From Promethearchaeota archaeon (GTDB lineage Archaea; Asgardarchaeota; Lokiarchaeia; Sigyniarchaeales; SOKP01), in NCBI GenBank assembly GCA_011364925.1, contig RDOA01000003.1, forward strand, positions 1 to 64,000: 64,000 nt of DNA. The letters run 5' to 3'. The position numbers and the translations under genes are program-made. Within the stretch, counting starts at the first letter, position 1. Every line of letters begins with the position of its first letter. Under the pieces are notes generated by a model, which was not told the DNA's origin, ran no database searches, and worked only from the letters and a program-made list of their open reading frames with translations. Shown piece after piece: positions 54,166 to 62,765 of the stretch.

Positions 54166-54456
54166 TTACTTTCGCGGTTCAATATGCTCAAGAGAAGTAA
54201 GATGACTCATCGAATAATCGTGATATCCGTCATTAGCAGGCGATTTAATACCTTCTGCCCGGATGTAGTGCCCAACGCGTGGTAAAAAACCGTAGGTATT
54301 AATTTTGGAAGAATTCACCAGCACAGAATACATCTCCGTTCCTACTCGAACAGTTAACGACATGTATCCATAAGTATAGCTACGAGAAATTCTTCTTTCG
54401 CCACCCCTAACTTCTACTATTCTTCCTTCGATGGTACTTCTTCCTTTATGAGACAT
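54166..54456 (-). CDS. OB-fold-like nucleic-acid-binding protein (96 aa)
   Basis: Strands RSTIEGRIVEVRGGERRI, YMSLTVRVGTEMYSVLVN, FLPRVGHYIRAEGI and LTSLEHIE fit a single-stranded-nucleic-acid OB fold. It converges with the zinc-finger gene. The phrase GHYIRAEGI resembles RPA/RmI-like OB segments. Assignment is by strand pattern only. Confidence 0.6.
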   Translation of the reverse strand: MSHKGRSTIEGRIVEVRGGERRISRSYTYGYMSLTVRVGTEMYSVLVNSSKINTYGFLPRVGHYIRAEGIKSPANDGYHDYSMSHLTSLEHIEPRK

Positions 54457-54587
54457 TAATTAATTCACATCAATTTGAAAACTTAATAACAAACAAGAAA
54501 GAAATACTTTTGTTTCATAGTTTAATTGATCATTAGTAGGAACTCCTGAGCATTTCTTGCTTATAGACAGAAAGAAGAAACTGAAAT

Positions 54588-54608
54588 TGGATTTTCAATC
54601 AAAATCCA
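54588..54608 (-). terminator. Stem-loop downstream of the TPR gene
   Basis: TGGATTTT pairs with AAAATCCA around a CAATC loop, 22 nt past the TPR stop on the minus strand and followed there by a pyrimidine-rich stretch. Confidence 0.45.
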
Positions 54609-54629
54609 GTGAAAATTTCAAGATCTTTC

Positions 54630-55034
54630 TTAAAAAAAAGGTCCAAACTTTTCGTAAACGCGAATGAGATTATCGCGGTAGAATTGAATCTTTTCATCAA
54701 GTGGATTTAATTCAACCGCAGTTTTCATTACTTCTTGTGCTTTCTGGAGATCTCCTTTGTCCATATAAGTTAATGTGAGTAACCCCCAAGCTTCTATCAT
54801 AGCGTTGTCTAATTCCGTAGCGGTTTCAAAACTACTAATGGCGATATCTAATTTTCCCATGCGGCGATTTACAATACCTAAATAGAGCCAAGCGTTTTCG
54901 TTTGTAGGATCCTTATCTAATAAGTCGTTTACAGCAGCTAACGCTTTATGGTTTTCCTTATCTGCTAAGAATTTATTGATCTGTTCAATGGCTTGCTTGT
55001 TTTTAATTTCGTCGAGTTCCAAGATATGCTTCAC
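54630..55034 (-). CDS. Tetratricopeptide repeat protein
   Basis: 134 residues with about three TPR units of the canonical spacing (NENAWLYLGIVNRRMGKLDIA, MIEAWGLLTLTYMDKGDLQKA, EKIQFYRDNL), each with the W/L-G-A pattern. It is a protein-protein interaction scaffold in the cytosol. No TM or signal. Partners are not evident. Confidence 0.85.
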   Translation of the reverse strand: MKHILELDEIKNKQAIEQINKFLADKENHKALAAVNDLLDKDPTNENAWLYLGIVNRRMGKLDIAISSFETATELDNAMIEAWGLLTLTYMDKGDLQKAQEVMKTAVELNPLDEKIQFYRDNLIRVYEKFGPFF

Positions 55035-55161
55035 AAATAATTTTTTCCTAATTATAACTTACCCACACTTATTTAAATAGATATAACATACCCTTTTAAA
55101 AAAAAAGAATACGATAGGTATATCACATAGTAAGAAAGATAAAAAGGAGATTAAATTTCCT

Positions 55162-55545
55162 TTAAAATAACGCAGGATGCTTTTTCTCAATGTTATTTAA
55201 GGTAGATACGAGATCGTAAAGGAGTTTTTCGTCTTGGCATTGATTAATTGACTCAGACAATTTATTTAGGAGCGCATTAGCAAGGTTTTTTTCGTATTCC
55301 GTAGGCCGATTTGTTGTTTGCTTAAAAATTTCATCGAACTCTGCTTCAAACCACCGTAACTGTTCCTGGAATTCCTCCTTTTGAAGGTTTTCACTATTGT
55401 AGTTTAGAAACATATGTCTCCTCAACTCACTTTTTTTATAAATTATTGAGCTAAAATAATAGTTATATAACTTATTTAAAAACTTAAGCAAGTCTGCGGG
55501 TTTTCTAATATTTCCTACGACAAACGGGAAAACGAATCGTATCAT
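55162..55545 (-). CDS. Helical hypothetical protein (127 aa)
   Basis: N-terminus MIRFVFPFVVGNIRKP followed by charged helices (LRWFEAEFDEIFKQT). Convergent/divergent spacing with TPR gene is about 120 bp. No family. Confidence 0.55.
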   Translation of the reverse strand: MIRFVFPFVVGNIRKPADLLKFLNKLYNYYFSSIIYKKSELRRHMFLNYNSENLQKEEFQEQLRWFEAEFDEIFKQTTNRPTEYEKNLANALLNKLSESINQCQDEKLLYDLVSTLNNIEKKHPALF

Positions 55546-55687
55546 ATTACACTGAAATACGTCGGATCAGACAATTCCAATTATTTAACGATTAGAGCGC
55601 TTGTTCTTAAATTTAACGGGAATAATACTATGAAAGTATTTTTGTCGGGATTCTAAAAAAAAGGAAAAAAAGTAGGTATTGTCGAAA

Positions 55688-55873
55688 TCATATAACCAGT
55701 AAGACACCTATAATACTAATAGTTAAGATTAAAAAGAGATTACCGAAATTTACTGCGATTACGAAAACAACGAATTGGAGAATAAGGGTAAATTGAATAA
55801 CCACTCCTATCTCTTTCACGTAGCACCTATTGGCTAATAAAATCCTAACAACCATGTTGACAACAAATGACAA
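55688..55873 (-). CDS. Possible small membrane protein (61 aa)
   Basis: Two hydrophobic helices (about 23-40, 43-61). No SD, starts at TTG or the ATG at 55855; lies before the tandem gene array. Marginal. Confidence 0.35.
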   Translation of the reverse strand: MSFVVNMVVRILLANRCYVKEIGVVIQFTLILQFVVFVIAVNFGNLFLILTISIIGVLLVI

Positions 55874-55892
55874 CCGTTATTAACTGTCAAGG

Positions 55893-56013
55893 AAAAAATT
55901 CTCTTTATTTGTAGCTTCTATCTCTATTACATTAGCTTTATTATATGCATGATTCCTATTGTGGTAAGATTTAAATAGAGAACTAACAAAAATGTATAAT
56001 AGAGGTCGTAATC
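55893..56013 (+). promoter_or_regulatory. Duplicated promoter/leader block, copy 1
   Basis: AT-rich block with TTTAAATA at 55970-55977 and GAGG ending 8 nt before the ATG; nearly identical to the blocks at 56621-56742 and 57341-57476. The whole upstream region was copied with the genes. Confidence 0.7.
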
Positions 56014-56517
56014 ATGATCGAAAAAGAACCATTTTCTGAGAAGCAAGCTGACGAAAAACTCAGAAGCGAAATTAAGGAAGAAATAAAACGGGAAATGCGA
56101 GAAGAGCAAAGAGTAAAATCAGGGAAATCGAGAAAAACAGCGGGTGTAATTATAAGCGGCGTTGGTGCGATATTATATCTTATTTTTGGATTCTTTCTTT
56201 TAATATTAGGTTCAGGAATGGGAATTATGCGCAACATCGCTATTATGATGTTAATTGCAGGAGGAATTTCAATCACAGGAGTAATAGTAGCAATGTATAA
56301 AGTAAAAATAGGCGGTATAATCACTTTAATCTCAATACCGATCGCTATCGTTATTGGAATAATCTTACAGTTCACGGAACTTCATTACTATTATTATTAT
56401 TACTGGTTATATCTCCTTGAATATATGTTGGCGTATACACCGTATGCATATTTACACGTCATACCTGGTGGAATTATATGTTTAACTGCTAATGACATGG
56501 AAGAAATTAGCCGGTAA
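56014..56517 (+). CDS. Tandem membrane protein, copy 1 (167 aa)
   Basis: N-terminal charged coiled-coil tail (EKQADEKLRSEIKEEIKRE) followed by about four TM helices (about 47-67, 74-95, 101-123 and 146-163) with glycine-rich first segment (GVIISGVGAILYL). Tyr-rich loop HYYYYYYW. C-terminus HVIPGGIICLTAND is shared by all copies. Topology: acidic tail in the cytoplasm. Possibly oligomeric. Function unknown; family seems lineage-specific. Confidence 0.8.
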   Translation: MIEKEPFSEKQADEKLRSEIKEEIKREMREEQRVKSGKSRKTAGVIISGVGAILYLIFGFFLLILGSGMGIMRNIAIMMLIAGGISITGVIVAMYKVKIGGIITLISIPIAIVIGIILQFTELHYYYYYYWLYLLEYMLAYTPYAYLHVIPGGIICLTANDMEEISR

Positions 56518-56570
56518 AACGAACTACATATAATTTTTTTATTTTAATTTATTTTTTCCGATTTAGTAAA

Positions 56571-56597
56571 GTCGTGAGAAATTCTTAGCAGTATTAT
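56571..56597 (+). repeat. Conserved intergenic block, copy 1
   Basis: GTCGTGAGAAATTCTTAGCA followed by GTATTAT, repeated at 57300-57326 and 58024-58045. Confidence 0.8.
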
Positions 56598-56620
56598 TTC
56601 CTACTAAGATTGTGAAAGTC

Positions 56621-56742
56621 AAAAAAATTCTCTTTATTTATAGCTTCTACCTCTATTTCATTAGCTTTATTATATCCATGATACCTATTATGTAAAGATT
56701 TAAATAGAGAACTAACAAAAATGTATAATAGAGGTCGTAATC
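56621..56742 (+). promoter_or_regulatory. Duplicated promoter/leader block, copy 2
   Basis: TTTAAATA at 56699-56706, GAGG TCGTAATC ATG leader; near-identical to copy 1. Confidence 0.7.
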
Positions 56743-57234
56743 ATGATCGAAAAAAAACCATTTTATGAAGAAGAAGCTGACGAAAAACTCAGAAGCGAAA
56801 TTAAAGAAGAAATAAAAAGGGAATTGAAAGAAGAAAAAAGAGTAAAATCAAGGAAATCGAGAAAAACAGCGGGAATAATTATAAGTGGTGTTGGTGCGAT
56901 ATTATATCTTGTTTTTGGATTCTTTTTTTTAATATTGGGCTCGTCATATGGATATATGCGCGATGCTGCTGTTTCTATGTTGATTGCGGGAGGAATTTCA
57001 ATTGCAGGTATAATAGTAGCATTATATAAAGTAAAAATAGGAGGCATAATCACTTTAATCTCAATTCCGATCGCTATCGTTATTGGAGTAATCTTAATGC
57101 TCATGGAACCTTATTCTTATTATTATTACTGGTTAAATTTCATCCAATACGTAATATTTCCTCTCCCTATTCCGCACTCGTTACACGTCATCCCTGGTGG
57201 AATTATATGTTTAACTGCTAAGGACATAGAATAA
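56743..57234 (+). CDS. Tandem membrane protein, copy 2 (163 aa)
   Basis: Collinear with copy 1, with the coiled tail (EEEADEKLRSEIKEEIKREL), glycine-rich TM1 and the same terminal HVIPGGIICLTA. Differences are concentrated in the extracytoplasmic loops (SYYYYWLNFIQYVIFPLP), which suggests loop diversification after duplication. Confidence 0.8.
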   Translation: MIEKKPFYEEEADEKLRSEIKEEIKRELKEEKRVKSRKSRKTAGIIISGVGAILYLVFGFFFLILGSSYGYMRDAAVSMLIAGGISIAGIIVALYKVKIGGIITLISIPIAIVIGVILMLMEPYSYYYYWLNFIQYVIFPLPIPHSLHVIPGGIICLTAKDIE

Positions 57235-57299
57235 AATAGACATCAAAACGATCTAAATATCCTTTTTTTATTTTAATTTATTTTTTCCGATTTAATAAA

Positions 57300-57326
57300 G
57301 TCGTGAGAAATTCTTAGCAGTATTAT
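57300..57326 (+). repeat. Conserved intergenic block, copy 2
   Basis: Same sequence as at 56571-56597, after the stop of tandem gene 2. Confidence 0.8.
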
Positions 57327-57340
57327 ATCCTAATAAGATC

Positions 57341-57476
57341 GTATAAGGCGAAAAATTTCTATTTATTTATAGTTTCTATCTCTATTTCGTTATCTTTATT
57401 TATTATAAGAGAGATTTTCGATGATGTAAACATTTAAATAACCTAACCACAAAGATGTATATCAGAGGTCGTAATC
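57341..57476 (+). promoter_or_regulatory. Duplicated promoter/leader block, copy 3
   Basis: TTTAAATA at 57433-57440 and the same SD-to-ATG spacing of 8 nt as copies 1 and 2; more diverged. Confidence 0.65.
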
Positions 57477-57971
57477 ATGAACGAAGGAGAGCCAATTTCT
57501 GAAAATCAAGTTAAAGAAAAACCCAGAAACGAAATCAAAGAAGAAATAAAACGGGAAATGCGAGATGGACAAAGAGAAAAAAAAGGGGAGTCAAGAAAAA
57601 CAGCGGGAATAATTATAAGTGGTGTTGGTGCGGTATTATATCTTGGTTTTGGATTTCTTTTTTTAACTTTGGATTTTGGATATAGTTATTTGCGCAGCTT
57701 CCCTCTTACATTAGTGGTTATTGGAGGAATTTCAATGACAGGAGTAATAGTAGCGCTGTCTAAAGTAAAAATAGGTGGTATAATTACTTTAATTTCGTTG
57801 CCGATTGCATTCGTTATTGGAATCGCCATGGAACCTTATTACTATACCTATTACTCGACGTATCCTCTTCTATATATGTTGATATATGGTACACCATTTG
57901 GGTATTTACATGTCATACCCGGTGGAATTATATGTTTGACTGCTAGCGATGTAGAATTAAGTACCCACTAA
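57477..57971 (+). CDS. Tandem membrane protein, copy 3 (164 aa)
   Basis: N-terminus MNEGEPISENQVKEK, then the coiled tail and the same four-TM body (GIIISGVGAVLYLGFGFLFL, HVIPGGIICLTASD at the end). More diverged than copies 1 and 2 from each other. Confidence 0.8.
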   Translation: MNEGEPISENQVKEKPRNEIKEEIKREMRDGQREKKGESRKTAGIIISGVGAVLYLGFGFLFLTLDFGYSYLRSFPLTLVVIGGISMTGVIVALSKVKIGGIITLISLPIAFVIGIAMEPYYYTYYSTYPLLYMLIYGTPFGYLHVIPGGIICLTASDVELSTH

Positions 57972-58023
57972 ACCAATCTTAATTTCCTTTTTTTACTTTA
58001 ATATACTTCCTTATTAAGTAAAC

Positions 58024-58045
58024 TCGTGAGAAATTCTTAGCAGTA
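58024..58045 (+). repeat. Conserved intergenic block, copy 3
   Basis: TCGTGAGAAATTCTTAGCAG then TA, matching the two earlier blocks; the fourth copy is decayed. Confidence 0.7.
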
Positions 58046-58213
58046 GTATTTCCACGATCTTAAAAGATCTTTATTTATAGTTTTTATTAAGAGTATCAAT
58101 TTTTTATGATAGATTCTTGTCTATCTGATGATCCAGCTTTGTATACTTTTATATAGAGGTTCGACAATAATGTATTATTATACAATAATAATCGGTTATC
58201 AAGGGTAATTCCA

Positions 58214-58624
58214 ATTTCTGAAATTGAAAATCACGTTGAAGAAAAAGTTGAAGAAAAAAAAAAAAGAGAAGTTACTGAAGAATTAACCAAAAAAAAGAGC
58301 GGTGTGCCCATCAAAAAGGTAGCAGCTTTAATTCTAAGCGGTATTGGAGGCGGAATATATCTCTTCGTAGGCATCATGTTTCGAGTCGGATGGTGGAGTT
58401 CTGTTAGCCCAACACTCATAGCTGCCGGGATAATTTCACTGATAGGAACAGGAATAGGAGCAGTAAGAATAAAAATAGGTGGTGTGGTCATTTTGCTTTC
58501 AATTCCGCTTTCTATCCTTATTGGAATTTCTGGTGGGATTTATAGTATTCTTTTTGTATTAATTCCAGTCCCGTTCCCACATTCAATATTGGTTATGATT
58601 GGCGGTATTCTTTGCGAATTCTAA
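58214..58624 (+). CDS. Tandem membrane protein, copy 4, no canonical start (136 aa)
   Basis: The most diverged copy. A caller would begin at GTG 58304 (MPIKKVAAL), after the coiled tail, but the tail is present in the same frame upstream (IPISEIENHVEEKVEEKKKR, matching PISENQVKEK of copy 3). No ATG/GTG/TTG is available there. An in-frame ATT at 58214 follows AAGGG (58201-58205) by exactly 8 nt. TATA-like TTTATATA lies at 58148-58155. The body has about three TMs and lacks the Tyr-rich loop. An ATG at 58170 is in another frame and closes quickly. Confidence 0.65.
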   Translation: MSEIENHVEEKVEEKKKREVTEELTKKKSGVPIKKVAALILSGIGGGIYLFVGIMFRVGWWSSVSPTLIAAGIISLIGTGIGAVRIKIGGVVILLSIPLSILIGISGGIYSILFVLIPVPFPHSILVMIGGILCEF

Positions 58625-58834
58625 AATTAAACAAGTAAAACCGATTATATCATAAATAATTTTTTTTTTTAATCCAATATAACTCCCATTAATTCTTATT
58701 ACAATATGATCGTGAAAGCAGACTTTTACGAAGAAAATCTAATCGCTTATTCTTTTAAGTTTTTTAAAAGAGGGAAGTTTTTATAATCTTCAAGACTCTC
58801 AATCCTTTTAATTTTTGATTTTCATTTTATAAAT

Positions 58835-59314
58835 GTGGACAAAAGGATAAAAGATTCAGCAAATTCATCTACAAAGCATAGTATAGTAGATTATAAAGAA
58901 TGTTAAAAATGTAGAGTATTATATCCAAGCACTTCAGAACATTTCTATAAGAATAAAAATCGTAAAATGGGACTAGATGCATGGTGTAAAAAATGTAAGA
59001 AGGATTATGATCATAAACGACATAAAGTCTATAGATACGGTATAAGTTTACAAAAAGTAAATGAATAAATTGCTGCGCAAGAGAAGAAATGTGCGATATG
59101 TGGACGACTATTTGATGATATTTTTAACACATACAAGGATAAGAATACGATACGCTCTCCGAGAGTTGATCACGACCATAAATCGGGAAAAATTAGAGGA
59201 ATTTTATGCAACCGATGCAATATCCTCTTGGGGTTAGTAAAAGATAGTATATCAATATTATGTAGAGCAATAAATTACCTCAATGAAGAAAGAAAGGAGA
59301 TTAAAAAAAAGTAA
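58835..59314 (+). pseudogene. Decayed recombination endonuclease VII-like gene
   Basis: An open frame from GTG 58835 to TAA 59312-59314 interrupted by two in-frame TAA codons (58904-58906 and 59066-59068) but no frameshift. The C-terminal part has the endonuclease VII/HNH signature: CAICGRLF, PRVDHDHKSGKIRGILCNRC and LGLVKDSI. The N-terminal half holds another CxxC pair (AWCKKCKKD), and the first stop sits inside a CxxC (C-stop-K-C). T4-like EndoVII resolves branched DNA; family members occur in phages and mobile elements. The gene is inactive unless the stops are read through. Confidence 0.75.
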
Positions 59315-59438
59315 ATTAGATCCTTGTAAACATTTATTAAATTTTAACATAGAAATAGAATTAATATATACAAGCTATGCATAAGTACATATTAAATACC
59401 AATTGTTTGAAATTACAACAAAAGAAAGGTAATTTGTA

Positions 59439-59663
59439 ATGAGAAAGAGAAATATCGCTTTTATTTTGTTTGCCGTTGCGGGAGTTAACCTTCTAACGCT
59501 TCCTATATTAATTCTTATATATACACCGTTATTTGCACAACTTGGATTGCCATCTACCGTTGTAAACAGGGTTATGATGACTGTTGCTATATCTGGAGTA
59601 ATCCCAGCTATCGCCCTCATAATCGCGGGAATAATAGTTCTTATTAAATTTAGAAATACTTGA
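59439..59663 (+). CDS. Small two-TM membrane protein (74 aa)
   Basis: MRKRN start and two hydrophobic helices (about 7-33, 46-70) with KFRN tail. AAAGGTAATTTGTA precedes the ATG. Family unknown. Confidence 0.6.
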   Translation: MRKRNIAFILFAVAGVNLLTLPILILIYTPLFAQLGLPSTVVNRVMMTVAISGVIPAIALIIAGIIVLIKFRNT

Positions 59664-59729
59664 ATTATTTTTGATTCAAAATTTTTACTTTTTCCTCTTT
59701 ATTATCGATTGAATTACGAATTAGAGGTT

Positions 59730-60473
59730 TCAGTCTTGAAAAAAATCAATGTTAAATTCTTCTAGATCATCTGGCGGCCATGCAGAAGGCGTTTTGGAGT
59801 TTTTTACGAACCTATGGGTGCATAGTGGAGCGCCAAATCCAAGCGTTTTGTCTCGAGAGAAGCCAAATCCTAAACCTTCTGCTTCGTAATAATCCCCTAA
59901 ACAAATTAACGGTAAGTATTTCTCGTCTCCTAATTTCTTATAAGCTTTTTGAACCCCACACTCCGTTATATCCCACCCCCATTCAAACTTTTTGCCATCG
60001 CCTTCCACGAATTCCATAACCCAATCGTCTGGATAAACCCTCAATTGTGTTTCTTGAGTAAGTTTCTTTTGATAATCAACATACACGGGATCAAAAGGAT
60101 ATTGCGAAGGATCTCTTCCCGTGCTTTCTAATAATTCTTTTCTCTTCTTTTGGTCGCATAGGACATAGTGATAGTGAAATTCTCCTATTTCCCTAAACGA
60201 AAGTCCTGCTCTTTCTAATACGCGAAAAACTGCCAAATCAGACATGCATTTGACTAAGACTAGTGTAGTTGGATTCTTCTGTCCTCCTATGTATGGAATA
60301 TCAGGCAGAATTTTCTCGAATTCTTCTCGCATTTGATTTAACAAATCTTCAGTTTTCTTCTCGTCAAATTTCACTTTTAGTTCTGAGCTTACAGCCTTTA
60401 AACGCTCGTTAAAACCATTCATGAATTTAGATTTCTTTTTAACGTAAAAGTCTTCAACAATTTTAGGAGTCAT
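59730..60473 (-). CDS. L-2-amino-thiazoline-4-carboxylic acid hydrolase-like protein
   Basis: 247 residues. The end of the protein, CLGDYYEAEGLGFGFSRDKT then GFGAPLCTHRF, matches the ATC-hydrolase family phrase (CxxD...GLGxxFxR..T...GxxxCxFRF). The N-terminal helical part (FYVKKKSKFMNGFNERL) is also typical. ATC hydrolase opens a thiazoline ring in cysteine synthesis in Pseudomonas, but most archaeal homologues are of unknown substrate. Confidence 0.8.
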   Translation of the reverse strand: MTPKIVEDFYVKKKSKFMNGFNERLKAVSSELKVKFDEKKTEDLLNQMREEFEKILPDIPYIGGQKNPTTLVLVKCMSDLAVFRVLERAGLSFREIGEFHYHYVLCDQKKRKELLESTGRDPSQYPFDPVYVDYQKKLTQETQLRVYPDDWVMEFVEGDGKKFEWGWDITECGVQKAYKKLGDEKYLPLICLGDYYEAEGLGFGFSRDKTLGFGAPLCTHRFVKNSKTPSAWPPDDLEEFNIDFFQD

Positions 60474-60631
60474 AGTAATTTATGATGAGTTCTTTTTATA
60501 TCAATTTAACTGAGGATCGTTCTCTAGATCTTCTTTTCTAGTGTTATACTAGAACAAAATTAAATATTTCAACTCTAATTATTAAGGTATACTTTATTTG
60601 ATAATTCAATCGATCATTAAAAGATGAGTTA

Positions 60632-60907
60632 ATGGACATAATTAAGCATCTTGCAAGCAGATTAGCGGAATTAATAAATATTAGTGCTCCCGCTGCTCGA
60701 GGTTTAATTAAATTAGCTATTAAAGACGAGATTGGTCCTTTCAGGCCGTTAAATCAAGTTTCTTTTAATGAATTTAAAAGTACAATAGAAAATTCGCTAA
60801 AAAAAAGGTTAATTAATTTGGAGATAGCTACGCACGAATTGATCGTACAGTATTTAGTCAGAGAACTTACAGAATATCAGTCATTAATTACATTAGGAGG
60901 TGTGTAA
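60632..60907 (+). CDS. Small helical protein, partner of the 7TM gene
   Basis: 91 residues, helical (LASRLAELINISAPAARGL, FNEFKSTIENSLKKRLINLEI). The end contains GGAGGTGTGTAA, which provides the SD of the following gene, so the pair is coupled. It is likely a soluble partner of the membrane protein; unknown. Confidence 0.65.
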   Translation: MDIIKHLASRLAELINISAPAARGLIKLAIKDEIGPFRPLNQVSFNEFKSTIENSLKKRLINLEIATHELIVQYLVRELTEYQSLITLGGV

Positions 60908-60909
60908 AG

Positions 60910-61704
60910 TTGACTCCTGAGCTTTTCTACATTGTGTTCGTGATCCTGTTTGGGATTTTTATTATCACTTTAGCGGTTATGGGCATTTTTCTTCTGATTA
61001 AAGGAGTAAGAAATAAGATGATTAACATCGTGCTGGTAGGATTAGCATTTATTTCACTACCAATTGGATTTATTGGAAATTTCATTTTTCAGTTGGGTTC
61101 AATTTTTCAAGAAACATTTATTGTGGCATGTTTTATTTTAACTGTGATTTTCACCAATTTAACATTTTATAAGAATAGGGGTTCATTTTCAAAGATACTT
61201 TTGTGTACAGTAATAATTTTAGCGTGCATTCAGTTATGGTTTTTCTTTATATCAGTTTACGGTGAATGGACTTATTATCTCTATTACATCCGTGTTGCTT
61301 TTGATTTTCCATATACATTTATAGTTTTTAACTGGTTATCGTATTCAGCTTATTCGGCTTATAAGCTCGTTAAATCGCAGAATATAGACCCGTGGATTAA
61401 GTTTAGATATAAGATGCTCGCAATATTCTCCTTTATCTTTAGTTTTCACAGTATTCCAGAATTTTTCCAACCTCCCGGAACTGTGTGGGGTGATCCTTAT
61501 AATATTGTGAGTTTAGCGGTTTTTGGAGGAACTGCTATTTTAGTAGTTGTATTCTCAATAGGATTTTCAACCGCTTGGATTATGCCGGGATGGTTGAAAA
61601 CCAGACTAAATAGAAACTACCACGCAATTGAAGACAAAGATTATCAAGAAAAAGAATTACTTGAATTGATAAAAAAAGAATTATCACAAAAAAGAACGCT
61701 CTAA
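60910..61704 (+). CDS. Seven-TM membrane protein
   Basis: 264 residues, about seven TM helices, with a charged C-terminal cytoplasmic helix (DKDYQEKELLELIKKELSQ). TTG start 2 bp after the previous stop, with GGAGG about 10 nt upstream. Resembles 7TM sensor-type proteins in topology only. No catalytic or retinal-binding motif. Confidence 0.7.
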   Translation: MTPELFYIVFVILFGIFIITLAVMGIFLLIKGVRNKMINIVLVGLAFISLPIGFIGNFIFQLGSIFQETFIVACFILTVIFTNLTFYKNRGSFSKILLCTVIILACIQLWFFFISVYGEWTYYLYYIRVAFDFPYTFIVFNWLSYSAYSAYKLVKSQNIDPWIKFRYKMLAIFSFIFSFHSIPEFFQPPGTVWGDPYNIVSLAVFGGTAILVVVFSIGFSTAWIMPGWLKTRLNRNYHAIEDKDYQEKELLELIKKELSQKRTL

Positions 61705-61769
61705 TGTCGAATGTTCAATCCTTTTAATTTTATTTTCCTTTTAATTATTAACAAGAAATAAGTAATACA

Positions 61770-62765
61770 GTGGACTCAAACTTGAATATTAATAGAAAAC
61801 AAGAATTCATCGCCTATGCATTACTCATAGTGACATCGATTATTTGGGGAGGTACGTGGCCATTGGGGCGATGGTTAGTATCGGAGGAGGTTGGTGGAGC
61901 AACCATCCCTCCATTGATGATTGCAACTATTCGCTATTTTCTCGCGGTAGTTTGCTTTCTTCTAATCCTTAAGCTTAAAGAAGGAACATTAAACTGGAAG
62001 TTTGCGAAAAAGTACTGGAAGACAATAGTTATGATGGGAATGTTGTCGGTGACAATATATCAAGCTGGTTATTTAATAGGAGAATTACTTACAAGTGCGA
62101 GTGATGCGAGCATAACGATTGCAACTAATGCTGTTTGGGTAGTCATACTTTCAAGCATCTTTTTAAAGACCGAGAAGTTTTCGTGGAACAAGATCGTTGG
62201 TTTATTATTAGCATTTATAGCAGTAGTGTTTGTAGTAGGCTTTTCTCCTAATGTAAATGTTGCAAATCGAATCGTTGGCGATATTATTATCCTCCTAGCA
62301 GCATTAGGATACGCAGCGTACACGGTCATATCTCGTTACTTTTTTAATAAAACTCGTGAAATCGAAGAATTGTTTAAACCAAGTTCACTTTGGCTAATAA
62401 CCTGGGTTTCCTTGTTTGGCTTTTTGATAACCCTCCCAATATCCTTAATTGTAAGCCCAGAATATTTAATTCCAGTGACATATTTGACAATTCCATCTCG
62501 AGTTTGGATCGGGATCTCATATCTTGCTTTCATTTCTACTATAGGAGCATATACTTTCTACCTAGAAGGAGTTAAGCGCCTAGACGCTAGTAGAGCAGCG
62601 ATTTTTCAGGCTTTAGTCCCTCTTTTTGGCGTTCTTTTTTCAGCACTGTTTTTACAAGAAAAGTTTGATTTCTTTATATATCCACTCTCCCTTTTGTTAG
62701 TTGTTGTAGGAATTATACTTGTAAACCTTAAAAAAAATCGAGATAATCCCAGTGATTTAAAATGA
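61770..62765 (+). CDS. DMT-family (EamA) transporter
   Basis: 331 residues, ten TM helices as two EamA repeats: SIIWGGTWPLGRWL in TM1 of repeat 1 and SYLAFISTIGAYTFYLEGVKR in repeat 2, the latter being the typical EamA C-terminal block (RLDASRAAIFQALVPLFGVLFS). Exporter or importer of small metabolites across the membrane. GTG start. The stop overlaps the Nudix gene by 4 bp (ATGA). Confidence 0.9.
   Translation: MDSNLNINRKQEFIAYALLIVTSIIWGGTWPLGRWLVSEEVGGATIPPLMIATIRYFLAVVCFLLILKLKEGTLNWKFAKKYWKTIVMMGMLSVTIYQAGYLIGELLTSASDASITIATNAVWVVILSSIFLKTEKFSWNKIVGLLLAFIAVVFVVGFSPNVNVANRIVGDIIILLAALGYAAYTVISRYFFNKTREIEELFKPSSLWLITWVSLFGFLITLPISLIVSPEYLIPVTYLTIPSRVWIGISYLAFISTIGAYTFYLEGVKRLDASRAAIFQALVPLFGVLFSALFLQEKFDFFIYPLSLLLVVVGIILVNLKKNRDNPSDLK

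Noticed and set aside
55983-56375. 130-aa minus-strand ORF over the first tandem membrane gene (and 56763-57104 over the second)
   Set aside because: It is the antisense shadow of a clear four-TM gene; composition is Ile/Pro-rich and no SD precedes it.
55893-58045. Repeated units that could suggest a CRISPR array
   Set aside because: The repeats are about 730 bp apart and contain full paralogous genes; no short-repeat/spacer periodicity.
58170-58207. ATG at 58170 as the start of tandem copy 4
   Set aside because: It is in a different frame and stops at TAA 58206-58208; the ATG corresponds to leader sequence of the other copies.
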